Source: Rubrivirga sp. SAORIC476 (GTDB lineage Bacteria > Bacteroidota > Rhodothermia > Rhodothermales > Rubricoccaceae). Taken from it: a stretch of 64,000 nt of DNA. The position numbers and the translations under genes were made by a program. Within the stretch, counting starts at the first letter, position 1. Every line of letters begins with the position of its first letter. Where the stretch lies: contig NZ_MVOI01000003.1 of the NCBI RefSeq assembly GCF_002283555.1, forward strand, positions 1,538,798 to 1,602,797. Direction: 5' to 3'. The notes under the pieces are model-generated. The model worked only from the letters and a program-made list of their open reading frames with translations. It ran no database searches and had not been told where the DNA came from. Positions 1-7,875 of this stretch are shown piece by piece.

Positions 1-122
1 CGAATGGGGGCGCGGTTGGCGACGAGGACGAGCGACACGAGGCAGTGGGCGGACCCGGGGGGAGACACTGGACCTACGCACCGTGCCGGATGCTGTTCAG
101 CGTTTTTGCGTGATCCCCGGTC

Positions 123-152
123 TTTCCCGGCGTCCGCGCGCCCGTAGCTTGG
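123..152 (+). promoter_or_regulatory. Putative Bacteroidota-type promoter of tRNA-Leu
   Basis: A TAGCTTGG element at 145-152 resembles the Bacteroidota -7 box TAnnTTTG. It ends six bases before the first base of the tRNA, so transcription would start at the mature 5' end. TTTC at 123-126 sits at the -33 position with an 18-bp spacer. The positions fit but the -33 match is imperfect. This is inference from consensus only. Confidence 0.45.
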
Positions 153-158
153 CGCCGC

Positions 159-242
159 GCCCGGATGGCGGAATTGGTAGACGCGGCGGTCTCAAACACC
201 GCTGGCCGCAAGGCCTTGTGGGTTCGAGTCCCACTCCGGGCA
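159..242 (+). tRNA. tRNA-Leu (anticodon CAA)
   Basis: Full cloverleaf with a class II long variable arm. The acceptor stem GCCCGGA pairs with TCCGGGC (235-241), followed by discriminator A242. The anticodon stem GCGGT/ACCGC encloses the seven-base loop CTCAAAC, giving anticodon CAA (reads UUG). The T-arm carries GGTTCGAGTCC. CCA is not encoded. No integrase or direct repeat was seen at its 3' end. Confidence 0.97.
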
Positions 243-431
243 CCCCGCCTCGGTCGGGCGATGGGGACACGCCCTGCAGGGGCCGGCGCCGCATGAGAGA
301 GCAGCGCAACGTCCATGTGGCTCCAAGTGCCGAGTCGAGCCGTCTCCCCGGGCGACCGGTGGGCACCTTCCACGCAGCCTGCCGCGGTGATGAGACGGGC
401 CGGGGCGAACGGCCACGCGCTAGGTTCCGGC

Positions 432-1757
432 ATGGACCGAGACGCCCTGGCCCTGGACGCCCGACGCATCTTCGACGCCGCCGTCCGCGCGGTGCAGGCG
501 CCTGCGCTACTCCATCAGGTCGACCTCGGCGATCTGCTCGGCCGCCCCGCGGACACCTTCGACCGCGTGCTCGTGGTCGGAGCGGGCAAGGCGTCGGTCC
601 CGTTCGCAGGGGCGCTGGAGGCGTGCCTCGGGGAGGTCGTCCCGGTGGAGGGCGCCGTCGCCGTCCCGGCCGGGGTGCCCGACACCGTACCGGACGGCAT
701 GCCCCGCCCGACGCGCATCCGCGTGCTCGAAGGCGGCCACCCGGTCCCGACAGCGGCGGGTACGCAGGCAGCGACCGACGCGCTCGCGCTCGCCCGGTCG
801 GCCGGGCCCGACGACCTCGTCGTCGCCTTGATCTCCGGCGGCGGCTCGGCCCTGTGGACGCTCCCCCCCGACGGTGTCTCCCTCGACGACCTCCGCGCCA
901 CGACGCACCTCCTGCTGGCATCGGGCGTCCCCATCGAAGGCGTCAACACGGTCCGCAAGCACCTCTCCCGGCTCTCCGGCGGACGCTTGGCGCTGGCCGC
1001 CGCGCCCGCGACGCTGCTGGCGCTCGTCCTGTCCGATGTGGTCGGCGACGACCCGGCCGTGATCGCCTCCGGCCCAACCGTCCCCGACCCGACCTCGTTC
1101 GCCGACGCCACCGCCGTGCTCAATGCGGCGGGCCTCACGGACCATGTCCCGCCGAGCGTCCGCGCGTACCTGTCGGCCGGGTCTGCGGGCGCGATCCCCG
1201 AGACGCCGGGCCCCGACCACCCGGCCTTCTGGACCGTGACGACCGCCGTCATCGGAACGAACGGGACGGCGCTGTCGGCGGCGGCGGCCGAGGCGGTCCG
1301 CCTCGGGTACGCCGTCGAAGGCGTCGAGGCAGGCGTCGAGGGAGAGGCGCGCGACCTGGGCCGTCGGGTCGCGGAGGCGATGGCAGGCCCCACGACCGGC
1401 GGGTCCGTGTGCCGTCTCTGGGGCGGCGAGACCACGGTCACGGTCACGGGCGGCGGGCGCGGCGGGCGCAACCAGGAGGTCGCCCTCGCGGCGGCCCTCG
1501 CGCTCGACACCGCCGAGGCGGACGTGGTCGTCCTCAGCGGCGGCACCGACGGCATCGACGGGCCGACGGACGCGGCGGGCGGCTCTATCTCCCCGGCGAC
1601 GGCCGCCCGCATCCGGGACGCCGGACTGGACCCCGCTGCGCGCCTCGCCGACAATGACGCCTACCCCGCGCTCGCCGCCGCCGACGCCCTCGTCCGCACC
1701 GGTCCCACGCACACGAACGTCGCCGACGTGGTGGTCGGCCTTCGCGTCGGATCCTGA
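432..1757 (+). CDS. Glycerate 2-kinase (MOFRL/DUF4147 family)
   Basis: Predicted 441-aa cytoplasmic glycerate kinase of the GckA/TtuD type, which phosphorylates D-glycerate to 2-phosphoglycerate. The N-terminal DUF4147 region has a glycine-rich VVGAGKAS segment and an ALISGGGSAL nucleotide-loop signature. The C-terminus is a MOFRL domain with GGRGGRNQE and the LSGGTDGIDGPTDAAG motif, ending in GPTHTNVADVVV. The length fits the family. I chose the ATG at 432 because the 39 upstream in-frame codons (from 315) have no family resemblance. The gene stands alone after tRNA-Leu, and 53 bp separate it from the BLUF genes. The family call is firm; the physiological pathway (glyoxylate, serine or sugar-acid breakdown) cannot be decided here. 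Confidence 0.9.
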   Translation: MDRDALALDARRIFDAAVRAVQAPALLHQVDLGDLLGRPADTFDRVLVVGAGKASVPFAGALEACLGEVVPVEGAVAVPAGVPDTVPDGMPRPTRIRVLEGGHPVPTAAGTQAATDALALARSAGPDDLVVALISGGGSALWTLPPDGVSLDDLRATTHLLLASGVPIEGVNTVRKHLSRLSGGRLALAAAPATLLALVLSDVVGDDPAVIASGPTVPDPTSFADATAVLNAAGLTDHVPPSVRAYLSAGSAGAIPETPGPDHPAFWTVTTAVIGTNGTALSAAAAEAVRLGYAVEGVEAGVEGEARDLGRRVAEAMAGPTTGGSVCRLWGGETTVTVTGGGRGGRNQEVALAAALALDTAEADVVVLSGGTDGIDGPTDAAGGSISPATAARIRDAGLDPAARLADNDAYPALAAADALVRTGPTHTNVADVVVGLRVGS

Positions 1758-1810
1758 CCACGCGGTCGCGGGTCCGTACCCCTCCACATGAGCCGAACCG
1801 CCCGCGTCCC

Positions 1811-2209
1811 ATGACCGACCCCGTCGAGATCCTCGGCCACGAGCCCGATCCGCTGCACGCCCTCGCCTACCTCTCGACGCCCACCGTGCCGTTTTCCGAC
1901 GACGCCGTGAACGACCTGCTGCTTGCCTCGCGCACCTGGAACGCGATGCACGCGATTACGGGCAAGCTCATCGTGCTCGAAGACGACGGCGAGGTGGTGC
2001 GCTTCGCGCAGTGGATCGAGGGGCCGCGGAGCGAACTCGACGCCTGCATCCGCCGCATCGTGGCCGACGACCGCCACGCCAGCATCGACGTGAGGCGGCG
2101 CGGGCCGGTGGAGGCACGGCGCTTCCCCGACTGGGACATGGCCTTCTCGCACGCCGACGCGGTCTCGTTCGAGGGCCAGTCCGGAGAACTCACGGGAACG
2201 CCCCGGTAG
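1811..2209 (+). CDS. Stand-alone BLUF blue-light photoreceptor, copy 1
   Basis: A 132-aa protein that is essentially one BLUF (FAD-binding blue-light sensor) domain. The flavin-contacting residues are present: Tyr20 in ALAYLST, Asn44 in RTWNAMHAITG, and Gln67 in RFAQWIEGP. The DWDM segment near residue 107 occupies the place of the semiconserved Trp/Met of the family. There is no output domain, so signalling would go through a partner protein, as in PixD/Slr1694-type short BLUFs. A second, similar BLUF gene follows after 46 bp on the same strand, so this looks like a tandem duplication. The partner is not evident among the neighbours, a nucleotidyltransferase and a rhodanese. Confidence 0.9.
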   Translation: MTDPVEILGHEPDPLHALAYLSTPTVPFSDDAVNDLLLASRTWNAMHAITGKLIVLEDDGEVVRFAQWIEGPRSELDACIRRIVADDRHASIDVRRRGPVEARRFPDWDMAFSHADAVSFEGQSGELTGTPR

Positions 2210-2255
2210 ACGGCCGGGCGACGAGGTGCTACCCTTCTGCGTCTCCCACGTGCAT

Positions 2256-2645
2256 GTGAGCTTCCTCGACCCCATCGGCCTCGAGCCGCCTCCGCTCCGA
2301 ACGTTTGGTTACGTCTCGACGCCGACCGTGCCGTTCTCGGACCGCGACTTGAGTGACCTCCTCCGGGCGGCACGGGCCACCAACGCACGGCACGATGTCA
2401 CCGGCAAGCTGGTCGTGCTGGAGGACGAGGACGGGGTCGTCCGCTTCGCGCAGGTGATCGAAGGGCCGGAGGATGCTCTCGCAGTCGTCGTCGAGCGCAT
2501 CCGGGCGGACCCTCGGCACGACCAGATCCGCGTCGTGGTGGACGACGCGATGCAGGCGGGGCGTCGGTTCGCGGGGTGGGACATGGCCATCGAGCGGGTG
2601 CCCCCTCCGGTCTTCGCGTCGGCCTCGGAGGCCCTGTTCGGGTAG
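2256..2645 (+). CDS. Stand-alone BLUF blue-light photoreceptor, copy 2
   Basis: A 129-aa BLUF protein if started at GTG 2256. This start aligns its N-terminus with copy 1 (DPIGLEPPPLRTFGYVST against DPVEILGHEPDPLHALAYLST). An earlier GTG at 2226 adds ten unaligned residues. The key residues are retained: Tyr in FGYVST, Asn in RATNARHDVTGK, and Gln in RFAQVIEGP, with W-D-M in FAGWDMAI. It differs from copy 1 mainly in the region after Gln and at the C-terminus. Both copies share the unusual STPTVPFSD loop after the flavin tyrosine, which supports duplication from a common ancestor. The stop lies 65 bp before the nucleotidyltransferase gene, so co-transcription is possible. Confidence 0.88.
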   Translation: MSFLDPIGLEPPPLRTFGYVSTPTVPFSDRDLSDLLRAARATNARHDVTGKLVVLEDEDGVVRFAQVIEGPEDALAVVVERIRADPRHDQIRVVVDDAMQAGRRFAGWDMAIERVPPPVFASASEALFG

Positions 2646-2710
2646 ACCCCGCGGAGGGGACCGCGCACCGGGCCGCCGCGTACCGTCGCCTCTCCACACC
2701 GCCTCGCTCC

Positions 2711-3478
2711 ATGGACGCCATGATCCTCGCGGCCGGGCTCGGCACCCGGCTCCGCCCGCTGACGCTCCGCACACCGAAGGCGCTCGTCGAGGTCGACGGG
2801 GTGCCGATGCTGGAGCGCGTCGCCCGGCGGCTGATCGCGGCGGGCGCGGACCGGATCCTCGTCAACGTCTCGTACCTCGCCGCGCCGGTCCAGGCCTACG
2901 TCGACGGCGCCGACTGGCGGACGGCCGACGGCGCCCCGGTCGAGGTCGTGATCTCCGACGAGCCGGACGGCCCGCTGGAGACGGGCGGCGGCATCAAGAA
3001 GGCGGCCGCGTTCTTCCGCCGCGACGCGCCGTTCCTCGTCCACAACGCCGACATCCTGACCGACGTGGACCTCGCGGCCCTCTGGCACACCCAGCGCGAT
3101 GCTTCCGACGGGCGCCTCGCGACGCTCGCGGTCGCCGAGGCCCGCACCGACCGCGCGCTCCTGTTCGACGACGGCGGGCTCGCAGGCTACACGCTCGACG
3201 GCGGCGAGCCGAAGCCCATGCGCGACCCCGACGGCCCCCGCCGCGTGGTCGACTTCTGCGGCGTCCAGGCCTGCGCGCCGTCCCTGCTGGACACCATCGA
3301 GGCACGCGACGAGGCCACGTTCTCCATCATGGACGTGTACCTCGGGCTCGCCCGCGACGGCACCCGCGTCGCGGCCTTCGACGGCACCGGCGCCCGGCCC
3401 AACCGCTTTCTCGACGTCGGCACGCTGGAGCGCCTGGAGGAGGCGAACGAGGCCGTCTCGACCGGCGACTTCGCATAG
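2711..3478 (+). CDS. Nucleotidyltransferase (sugar-1-phosphate NTP transferase, MurU/mannose-1-P guanylyltransferase-like)
   Basis: A 255-aa NTP_transferase family enzyme that would join a nucleoside triphosphate to a sugar 1-phosphate. The N-terminus MDAMILAAGLGTRLRPLT is the nucleotide-binding signature, followed by PKALVEVDG. The FLVHNADILTD segment supplies the metal-binding aspartate, and PLETGGGIKKA is typical of this enzyme group. The length (255 aa, no left-handed beta-helix) resembles MurU and short mannose-1-phosphate guanylyltransferases more than GlmU. The ATG at 2711 is chosen because the catalytic signature begins there; an upstream in-frame start (2576) would overlap the BLUF gene. 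The substrate sugar is not determined. A rhodanese gene follows 58 bp downstream. Confidence 0.85.
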   Translation: MDAMILAAGLGTRLRPLTLRTPKALVEVDGVPMLERVARRLIAAGADRILVNVSYLAAPVQAYVDGADWRTADGAPVEVVISDEPDGPLETGGGIKKAAAFFRRDAPFLVHNADILTDVDLAALWHTQRDASDGRLATLAVAEARTDRALLFDDGGLAGYTLDGGEPKPMRDPDGPRRVVDFCGVQACAPSLLDTIEARDEATFSIMDVYLGLARDGTRVAAFDGTGARPNRFLDVGTLERLEEANEAVSTGDFA

Positions 3479-3536
3479 ACGAACAGAACGAAACGACGGA
3501 CTCCACGCCTCTGCCGCCACGCCACACCCCACCCCC

Positions 3537-3911
3537 GTGACCCACAGCCCCCGCTTCCTCGCCCTCGTCGACGCCGCCCGGCGCGACATCACCGAGACCG
3601 ACGCCGAGACGGTCCGCCAGCGGATCGCGGCGGGCGACGCCTTCACCCTGGTCGATGTCCGCGAGGCCGACGAGTGGGCGCGCGGCCACCTGCCGGGCGC
3701 CGTCCTCATGCCCCGCGGCGTCCTCGAACGCGACGCCGAGGCGGCCTTCCCCGACCCGGACACGCCGCTGGTGCTGTACTGCGGCGGCGGCTACCGCTCG
3801 GCGCTGGCGGCCCAGTCGCTCGGGCAGATGGGCTACACGACCGTCGCGTCGATGGACGGCGGCTGGCGGGCGTGGACGGAGGCGGACTACGAAACGGAGG
3901 GCGGCGCCTGA
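3537..3911 (+). CDS. Single-domain rhodanese-like sulfurtransferase
   Basis: A 124-aa single rhodanese domain starting at GTG 3537. It has the entry motif FTLVDVREADEW (about 36-47), GHLPGAVLMPRG, and the active-site loop YCGGGYRS with catalytic Cys82, ending with GGWRAW. The six-residue loop CGGGYR matches sulfurtransferases of the GlpE/PspE type rather than Cdc25-like phosphatases. There is no signal peptide, so it is probably cytoplasmic. It would transfer sulfane sulfur to cyanide or a protein thiol acceptor. It is convergent with the DUF2461 gene, 28 bp away. Confidence 0.88.
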   Translation: MTHSPRFLALVDAARRDITETDAETVRQRIAAGDAFTLVDVREADEWARGHLPGAVLMPRGVLERDAEAAFPDPDTPLVLYCGGGYRSALAAQSLGQMGYTTVASMDGGWRAWTEADYETEGGA

Positions 3912-3939
3912 CCGCGTCCGCCTCGGGTCCGCGGTGGGC

Positions 3940-4632
3940 TCACGCGCCGTGCGCGGCGTCGAGGTAGGTCACCAGCGGGCGGGCACCGCGCGCGGTCGCC
4001 ACGATCTGGTCGACGAGGCCGGGCGACTGCACGTCGGCGTCGGTCAGGGACTGCTGGGCGACGACGGTCTCCCAGCGCAGATAGTCGGCGGCGGGGCCGT
4101 CGCGGTGGGCGGCGAACCCGCGCGGCATGGTCGTCAGTTCGTGGCCGAGCGAGCCGATCTCCAGCTCAGCGGCTCGCACCTCGGCGAGCATCGCCTCGAA
4201 GGCCTCGGGCCGCTCCGCGATCCGCGTCCGCACCGGCCGGAGGTAGGCCACCGGCGGCCGGTACACGCCCGACGCCACGAACGACGCCCCCGGCTCGACG
4301 TGGACGTAGACGAACACCGGGTCCTCCCCGCCGCCGGGCCGGTCGAACGACGCGCCGACGTGGGTCTGGTACGGACGCTTGTCCTTCGAGAACCGCACGT
4401 CCCGGTAGATCCGCATGGCCCGTCCGCTCGTGAACGCCGAGCCGTCGGCCGCGAGGGCTCGGCTGGCGCTCTCGACCAGAAGGTCGAGGGTCGCCTTCAG
4501 GTGGTCGTCGTAGGTCGCCTTGCGGGGCTTGAACCAGTCGCGCTCGTTGTGGTCGCGGAGCGCGCTCAGAAAGGCGAGCCCCTCGTCGGAGAAGCCGGGG
4601 AACGGGGGCGGGAGGAGGTCGTCGAGGCGCAT
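3940..4632 (-). CDS. DUF2461 family protein
   Basis: A 230-aa protein of the DUF2461 (TIGR02453) family, of unknown function. Recognised by the N-terminal block FSDEGLAFLSALRDHNERDWFKP, then RIYRDVRFSKDKRPYQTHVGA, and VYVHVEPGASFVASGVYRP further on. Length and start (ATG at the 4632 end) match the family. It is cytoplasmic, without transmembrane segments. Its promoter would lie in the 118-bp gap shared with the divergent DUF2237 gene. Confidence 0.88.
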   Translation of the reverse strand: MRLDDLLPPPFPGFSDEGLAFLSALRDHNERDWFKPRKATYDDHLKATLDLLVESASRALAADGSAFTSGRAMRIYRDVRFSKDKRPYQTHVGASFDRPGGGEDPVFVYVHVEPGASFVASGVYRPPVAYLRPVRTRIAERPEAFEAMLAEVRAAELEIGSLGHELTTMPRGFAAHRDGPAADYLRWETVVAQQSLTDADVQSPGLVDQIVATARGARPLVTYLDAAHGA

Positions 4633-4750
4633 GGAGGTACCGAGGGGCCCGGGTCTACCGGCGAGGGGCCGCGGCGTTCACCCCGACACCGAGGCGGGCG
4701 GACCCGGCGCACGGGACGGCTCGTTGACGCGAGGCCTCTCCCCCACGCCC

Positions 4751-5128
4751 ATGCAGTTCGTCCCCTCGAAGAACGTCCTCGGCGGCGACCTCCAGGACTG
4801 TGGCCGCGACCCGGTGACGGGCTTCTACCGCGACGGCTGCTGCGAGACCGGCCCCGACGACCACGGCACGCACGTCGTCTGCGCCGTGATGACGGCCGAA
4901 TTTCTGGCCTTCACCGCCTCGCGCGGCAACGACCTCTCGACGCCCGTTCCGGCGTACCGCTTCCCCGGCCTGTCGCCGGGCGACCGGTGGTGCCTGTGCG
5001 TGAGTCGCTGGAAGGAGGCACTGGAGGCGGGCGTCGCGCCGCCGGTCGTGCTGGCGGCGACGCACGAGAAGGCGTTGCGGACGGTATCTCTGGCCGACCT
5101 CCAGGCGCACGCCGTCGGTCTTCGGTAG
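4751..5128 (+). CDS. DUF2237 family protein
   Basis: A 125-aa protein of the DUF2237 family, with the conserved opening KNVLGGDLQDCGRDPVTGFYRDGCC and the later GNDLSTPVPAYRFPGLSPGDRWCLC and WKEAL segments. Several conserved cysteines (CG, CC, VVCAV, WCLC) suggest metal or redox chemistry, but no function is established. The ATG at 4751 is the first start in frame at the conserved N-terminus. The gene ends convergently against the GntP gene, with only a perfect palindrome between them. Confidence 0.9.
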   Translation: MQFVPSKNVLGGDLQDCGRDPVTGFYRDGCCETGPDDHGTHVVCAVMTAEFLAFTASRGNDLSTPVPAYRFPGLSPGDRWCLCVSRWKEALEAGVAPPVVLAATHEKALRTVSLADLQAHAVGLR

Positions 5129-5136
5129 CGTCTCCT

Positions 5137-5158
5137 CCCGCCTCGGCGCCGAGGCGGG
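5137..5158. terminator. GCCTCGG-type palindrome between convergent genes
   Basis: A perfect 10-bp inverted repeat (arm CCCGCCTCGG) with a two-base centre fills the 30-bp gap between the DUF2237 and gntP stop codons. It has no T-run. The same core recurs at five other sites in the window, mostly beside gene ends, so a bidirectional terminator role is likely. Confidence 0.6.
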
Positions 5159-6505
5159 CTACACCAGAGGCACCACGAGCGCGAGAAGGACCGTCGTCGC
5201 AAACGCCACGACACCGACGGCGGCCAGCAGCGGCGTCCACGTCTTGAGCGTCTCGACCTCGCTCAGGCCGCCCATCTTGGCGAAGATCCAGAAGCCCGAG
5301 TCGTTCATCCACGAGCCGACGAGCGAGCCGCTCGCGATGGCCGTCGCGAGGTAGACCGCGTGGAACGGCAGGTCGACGCCCGCGACCGCGCCCGAGATCA
5401 GGCCGACCGTCGTGATCATGGCGACCGTGCTCGACCCCTGGGCGATCTTGAGCAGGCTGGCCGTCCCGAACGCCAGCCCGAGCAGCGCGAACCCGCCTGC
5501 GCCGTCGCCCATGAGCGCCGCCAGCACGTCGCCGACGCCGCTCGCGCGCAGCATCGCGCCGAAGGCGCCGCCCGCGGCCGTGATCAGGATGATGACGCCC
5601 GCCGACATGAGCGCCTCTTCCACCGAGGCGGCCACCTCGGCCCGGCTGGGGCGTCGCTGCCGGACGTAGACGATCAGCGCCGCCACCGTCGCGAGCCCGA
5701 GCGCGAGGTTCGGGTTGCCCAGCGCCGCGAGCCACCCGACCTCCTGGCCCAACGCGGTCGCCACCGTCGACGCGGTGATCAGGACCACGGGCACGACGAT
5801 CGGCGCCAGCGACGCCATCAGGCCGGGCAGCACGGCCGGCGGGGCCTCGGCCTCGGGGATGCCGGCCGCCTCGGGGTCGTCGGCGTCGGGGAGCGGGAGC
5901 GGCATCCGGCGGTCGGCCCACGCGGCGAAGGCGAGCACGGTCACCGTGCACGGGATCGCGATCACGAGGCCGACGCCCATCATCGTCCCCAGGTCGACGC
6001 CCAGTTCGGCGGCGGTGACCAGCGGGCCGGGCGTCGGCGGGACGAGGGCGTGGGTCACGACGGCGCCGCCCGCGACGGCCAGCAAGAACTTCAGGTAGTG
6101 CTTCTGAGACGCCCGCGCGGCCGACCGCGCCAGCGGCACCAGCAGGTAGAACACGGTGTCGAAGAAGACCGGGATCGAGAGCACGGCGCCGCTGCCCGCC
6201 AGCGCTGGCGCCGCGCGCCGGTCGCCGCCCGCACCCGTGAACGAGCGCACGATCCGGTCGGCCGCGCCGCTGTCGGTCATCGCCTTGCCGATCACGGCTG
6301 CGAACGCGATCACGATGCCGATGCCCGCCGCCGTCGCCCCGAACGCCTCGGCGACCGCGGCCACGGCTTCGCCGGTCGGCCCCATGGCCAGCAGGCTCAC
6401 GACCAGCGCCGCCGCCAGCAGCGCCAGGAATGCGTGCACGCGCCCGACGACGATCAGCCCGAGAACGGTCGCCATTCCGAGGGCGAGGATGAGGAGAGGG
6501 TGCAT
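5159..6505 (-). CDS. GntP-family gluconate:H+ symporter
   Basis: A 448-aa polytopic inner-membrane protein of the GntP/GntT family, which imports gluconate or related sugar acids with protons. The sequence is a series of hydrophobic helices. Family signatures include FFDTVFYLLVPLARSAARASQKHYLKFLLAVAGGA, HALVPPTPGP, KIAQGSSTVAMITT and SWMNDSGFWIFAKMGGLSEVETLKTWT. It is transcribed downstream of the gluconolactonase-like lipoprotein (141-nt gap), so the pair could hydrolyse an aldonolactone outside the cytoplasm and import the acid. No gluconate kinase lies next to it. The exact substrate is inferred from family and context. Confidence 0.92.
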   Translation of the reverse strand: MHPLLILALGMATVLGLIVVGRVHAFLALLAAALVVSLLAMGPTGEAVAAVAEAFGATAAGIGIVIAFAAVIGKAMTDSGAADRIVRSFTGAGGDRRAAPALAGSGAVLSIPVFFDTVFYLLVPLARSAARASQKHYLKFLLAVAGGAVVTHALVPPTPGPLVTAAELGVDLGTMMGVGLVIAIPCTVTVLAFAAWADRRMPLPLPDADDPEAAGIPEAEAPPAVLPGLMASLAPIVVPVVLITASTVATALGQEVGWLAALGNPNLALGLATVAALIVYVRQRRPSRAEVAASVEEALMSAGVIILITAAGGAFGAMLRASGVGDVLAALMGDGAGGFALLGLAFGTASLLKIAQGSSTVAMITTVGLISGAVAGVDLPFHAVYLATAIASGSLVGSWMNDSGFWIFAKMGGLSEVETLKTWTPLLAAVGVVAFATTVLLALVVPLV

Positions 6506-6646
6506 GGTCTCAGAAAGGTCAGGGATCGGCCGTCAGCGGGCGACGCGGAGAGGAAGGCTTCCTTCGAGCGCCCGCAAGGGCACGGCGTGCCGTGTCCATC
6601 TGGAGGACACCGGGGAGACGGCCTGCGGGTGCCTCATCCCTCGCCT

Positions 6647-7636
6647 CTACCACCCCAGCCCGCGCGCCGCGACGGGTACGCGCAGGAGCCGGTCCGAGGA
6701 GGTCAGGAAGAGCGTCCGCCCGTCCGGACCGCCGAAGGTCACGTTGGCCGTGGCCTTCTCGGTCTCGAGGGTGCCCAGGTAGGCGCCCCCGGCCGAGAAC
6801 ACGAGCACACCGCCCGGACCGGTCGCGAACACGTTGCCCTCGGTGTCGACCGCCATGCCGTCGGGCAGGCCGGGGCGCCCCTCGCGCACCCACGCGGTCG
6901 CGTCGAACAGCAGGGTCCCCTCCCCCACCGAGCCGTCGGCGCGGACCGGGTAAGTCATCCAGACGGCCCGCTCGGGGTCCGAGTTGGCGACGACGAGCGT
7001 CCGCCCGTCGGGCGAGAGGACGACCCCGTTGGGCCGCGTCAGGTCGTCGACGAGGAGCGTGACGGTGCCATCCGGGTCGATGCGGTAGACGCCGTTGTGG
7101 GGCTGCTCCTTCTCAGGTGAGTCGTCGTGGCCGGCGAGGCCGTACGGCGGATCGGTGACGTAGAGCGCGCCCGACGCCGCGAGGACGAGGTCGTTGGGAC
7201 TGTTGAAGCGGCGCCCGTCGAAGCGGTCGGCCAGCACGTCCTGGACGAACGAGCCGGGGTCGAGGCGGGTGACGGCGCGCGAGCCGTGCCCGGCGAGGAG
7301 GAGCCGCCCCTCGGCGTCCAGGATGAGGCCGTTGCTGCCGGTCTCACCGGGCGTCTCGGAGCCGAACGCGCGGCTGGCCGGCCGGAGGTAAACACTCAGC
7401 CCGTCGCCCTCGGCCCACCGGTAGACCGTGTTCCGGGGCACGTCTGAGAACAGGAGGTCGCCCTCGTCTGGACGCCAAACCGGCCCTTCGGACCACCAGA
7501 AGCCGTCGGCCAGCACCTCGGCTTCAGCGCCGTCGGGGACGAGGGCGCGGAAGGCCGCCGGGTCGCCCGCGGTCGGCTGGGCGGTCACGCAGGCCGACAG
7601 GGTGAGAGCGGCAGCGAGGACGAGGCAGCGGAGCAC
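6647..7636 (-). CDS. SMP-30/gluconolactonase-like lipoprotein
   Basis: A 329-aa six-bladed beta-propeller of the SMP-30/gluconolactonase/LRE family, hydrolysing sugar lactones with a divalent metal. GTG start. Residues 1-16 are a lipoprotein signal (TLSAC, Cys16), so it is anchored on the periplasmic side or exported. Propeller signatures include GFWWSEGPVWRPDEGDLLFSD, SNGLILDAEGRLLL, FNSPNDLVLAASGALYVTDPPYG, LTRPNGVVLSPDG and GLPDGMAVDTEGNVF. The Glu (EGP), Asn (SPND) and Asp (PDG) metal-ligand positions are present. It is probably in one unit with the GntP gene downstream. A 239-bp divergent gap upstream separates it from the AAA+ ATPase gene. Confidence 0.9.
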   Translation of the reverse strand: MLRCLVLAAALTLSACVTAQPTAGDPAAFRALVPDGAEAEVLADGFWWSEGPVWRPDEGDLLFSDVPRNTVYRWAEGDGLSVYLRPASRAFGSETPGETGSNGLILDAEGRLLLAGHGSRAVTRLDPGSFVQDVLADRFDGRRFNSPNDLVLAASGALYVTDPPYGLAGHDDSPEKEQPHNGVYRIDPDGTVTLLVDDLTRPNGVVLSPDGRTLVVANSDPERAVWMTYPVRADGSVGEGTLLFDATAWVREGRPGLPDGMAVDTEGNVFATGPGGVLVFSAGGAYLGTLETEKATANVTFGGPDGRTLFLTSSDRLLRVPVAARGLGW

Positions 7637-7875
7637 AGCGACACGGGCGAGGGATCTGCCGAGGATACGGCGGGACCGCTTCCACAGCCCCGCGGGTGTG
7701 CCGAGGCGGGGCCACTCGGGCTCCGCAGGTGCCTCCCACCTGGCGACGCGTGCGCGCTCAGCCCGGCCTCATCCCACGCGGCCGACCGCCGCGCGCCGTC
7801 ACTCCCTGAAGCCTCGGTGAGGGGGCGAACCTGTCACGCGGGGGCTCGTGGAACCGGTCGACCCTCCCGACCGAC

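Noticed and set aside
1-67. Possible start of a minus-strand membrane protein running off the left edge (GTG near 67, hydrophobic run VSLVLVANRAPI)
   Set aside because: Only about 20 codons visible, no start context and other frames equally open; not enough to call a gene.
159-431. Integration hotspot at tRNA-Leu
   Set aside because: No integrase, no duplicated tRNA 3' end and no compositional shift in the following genes.
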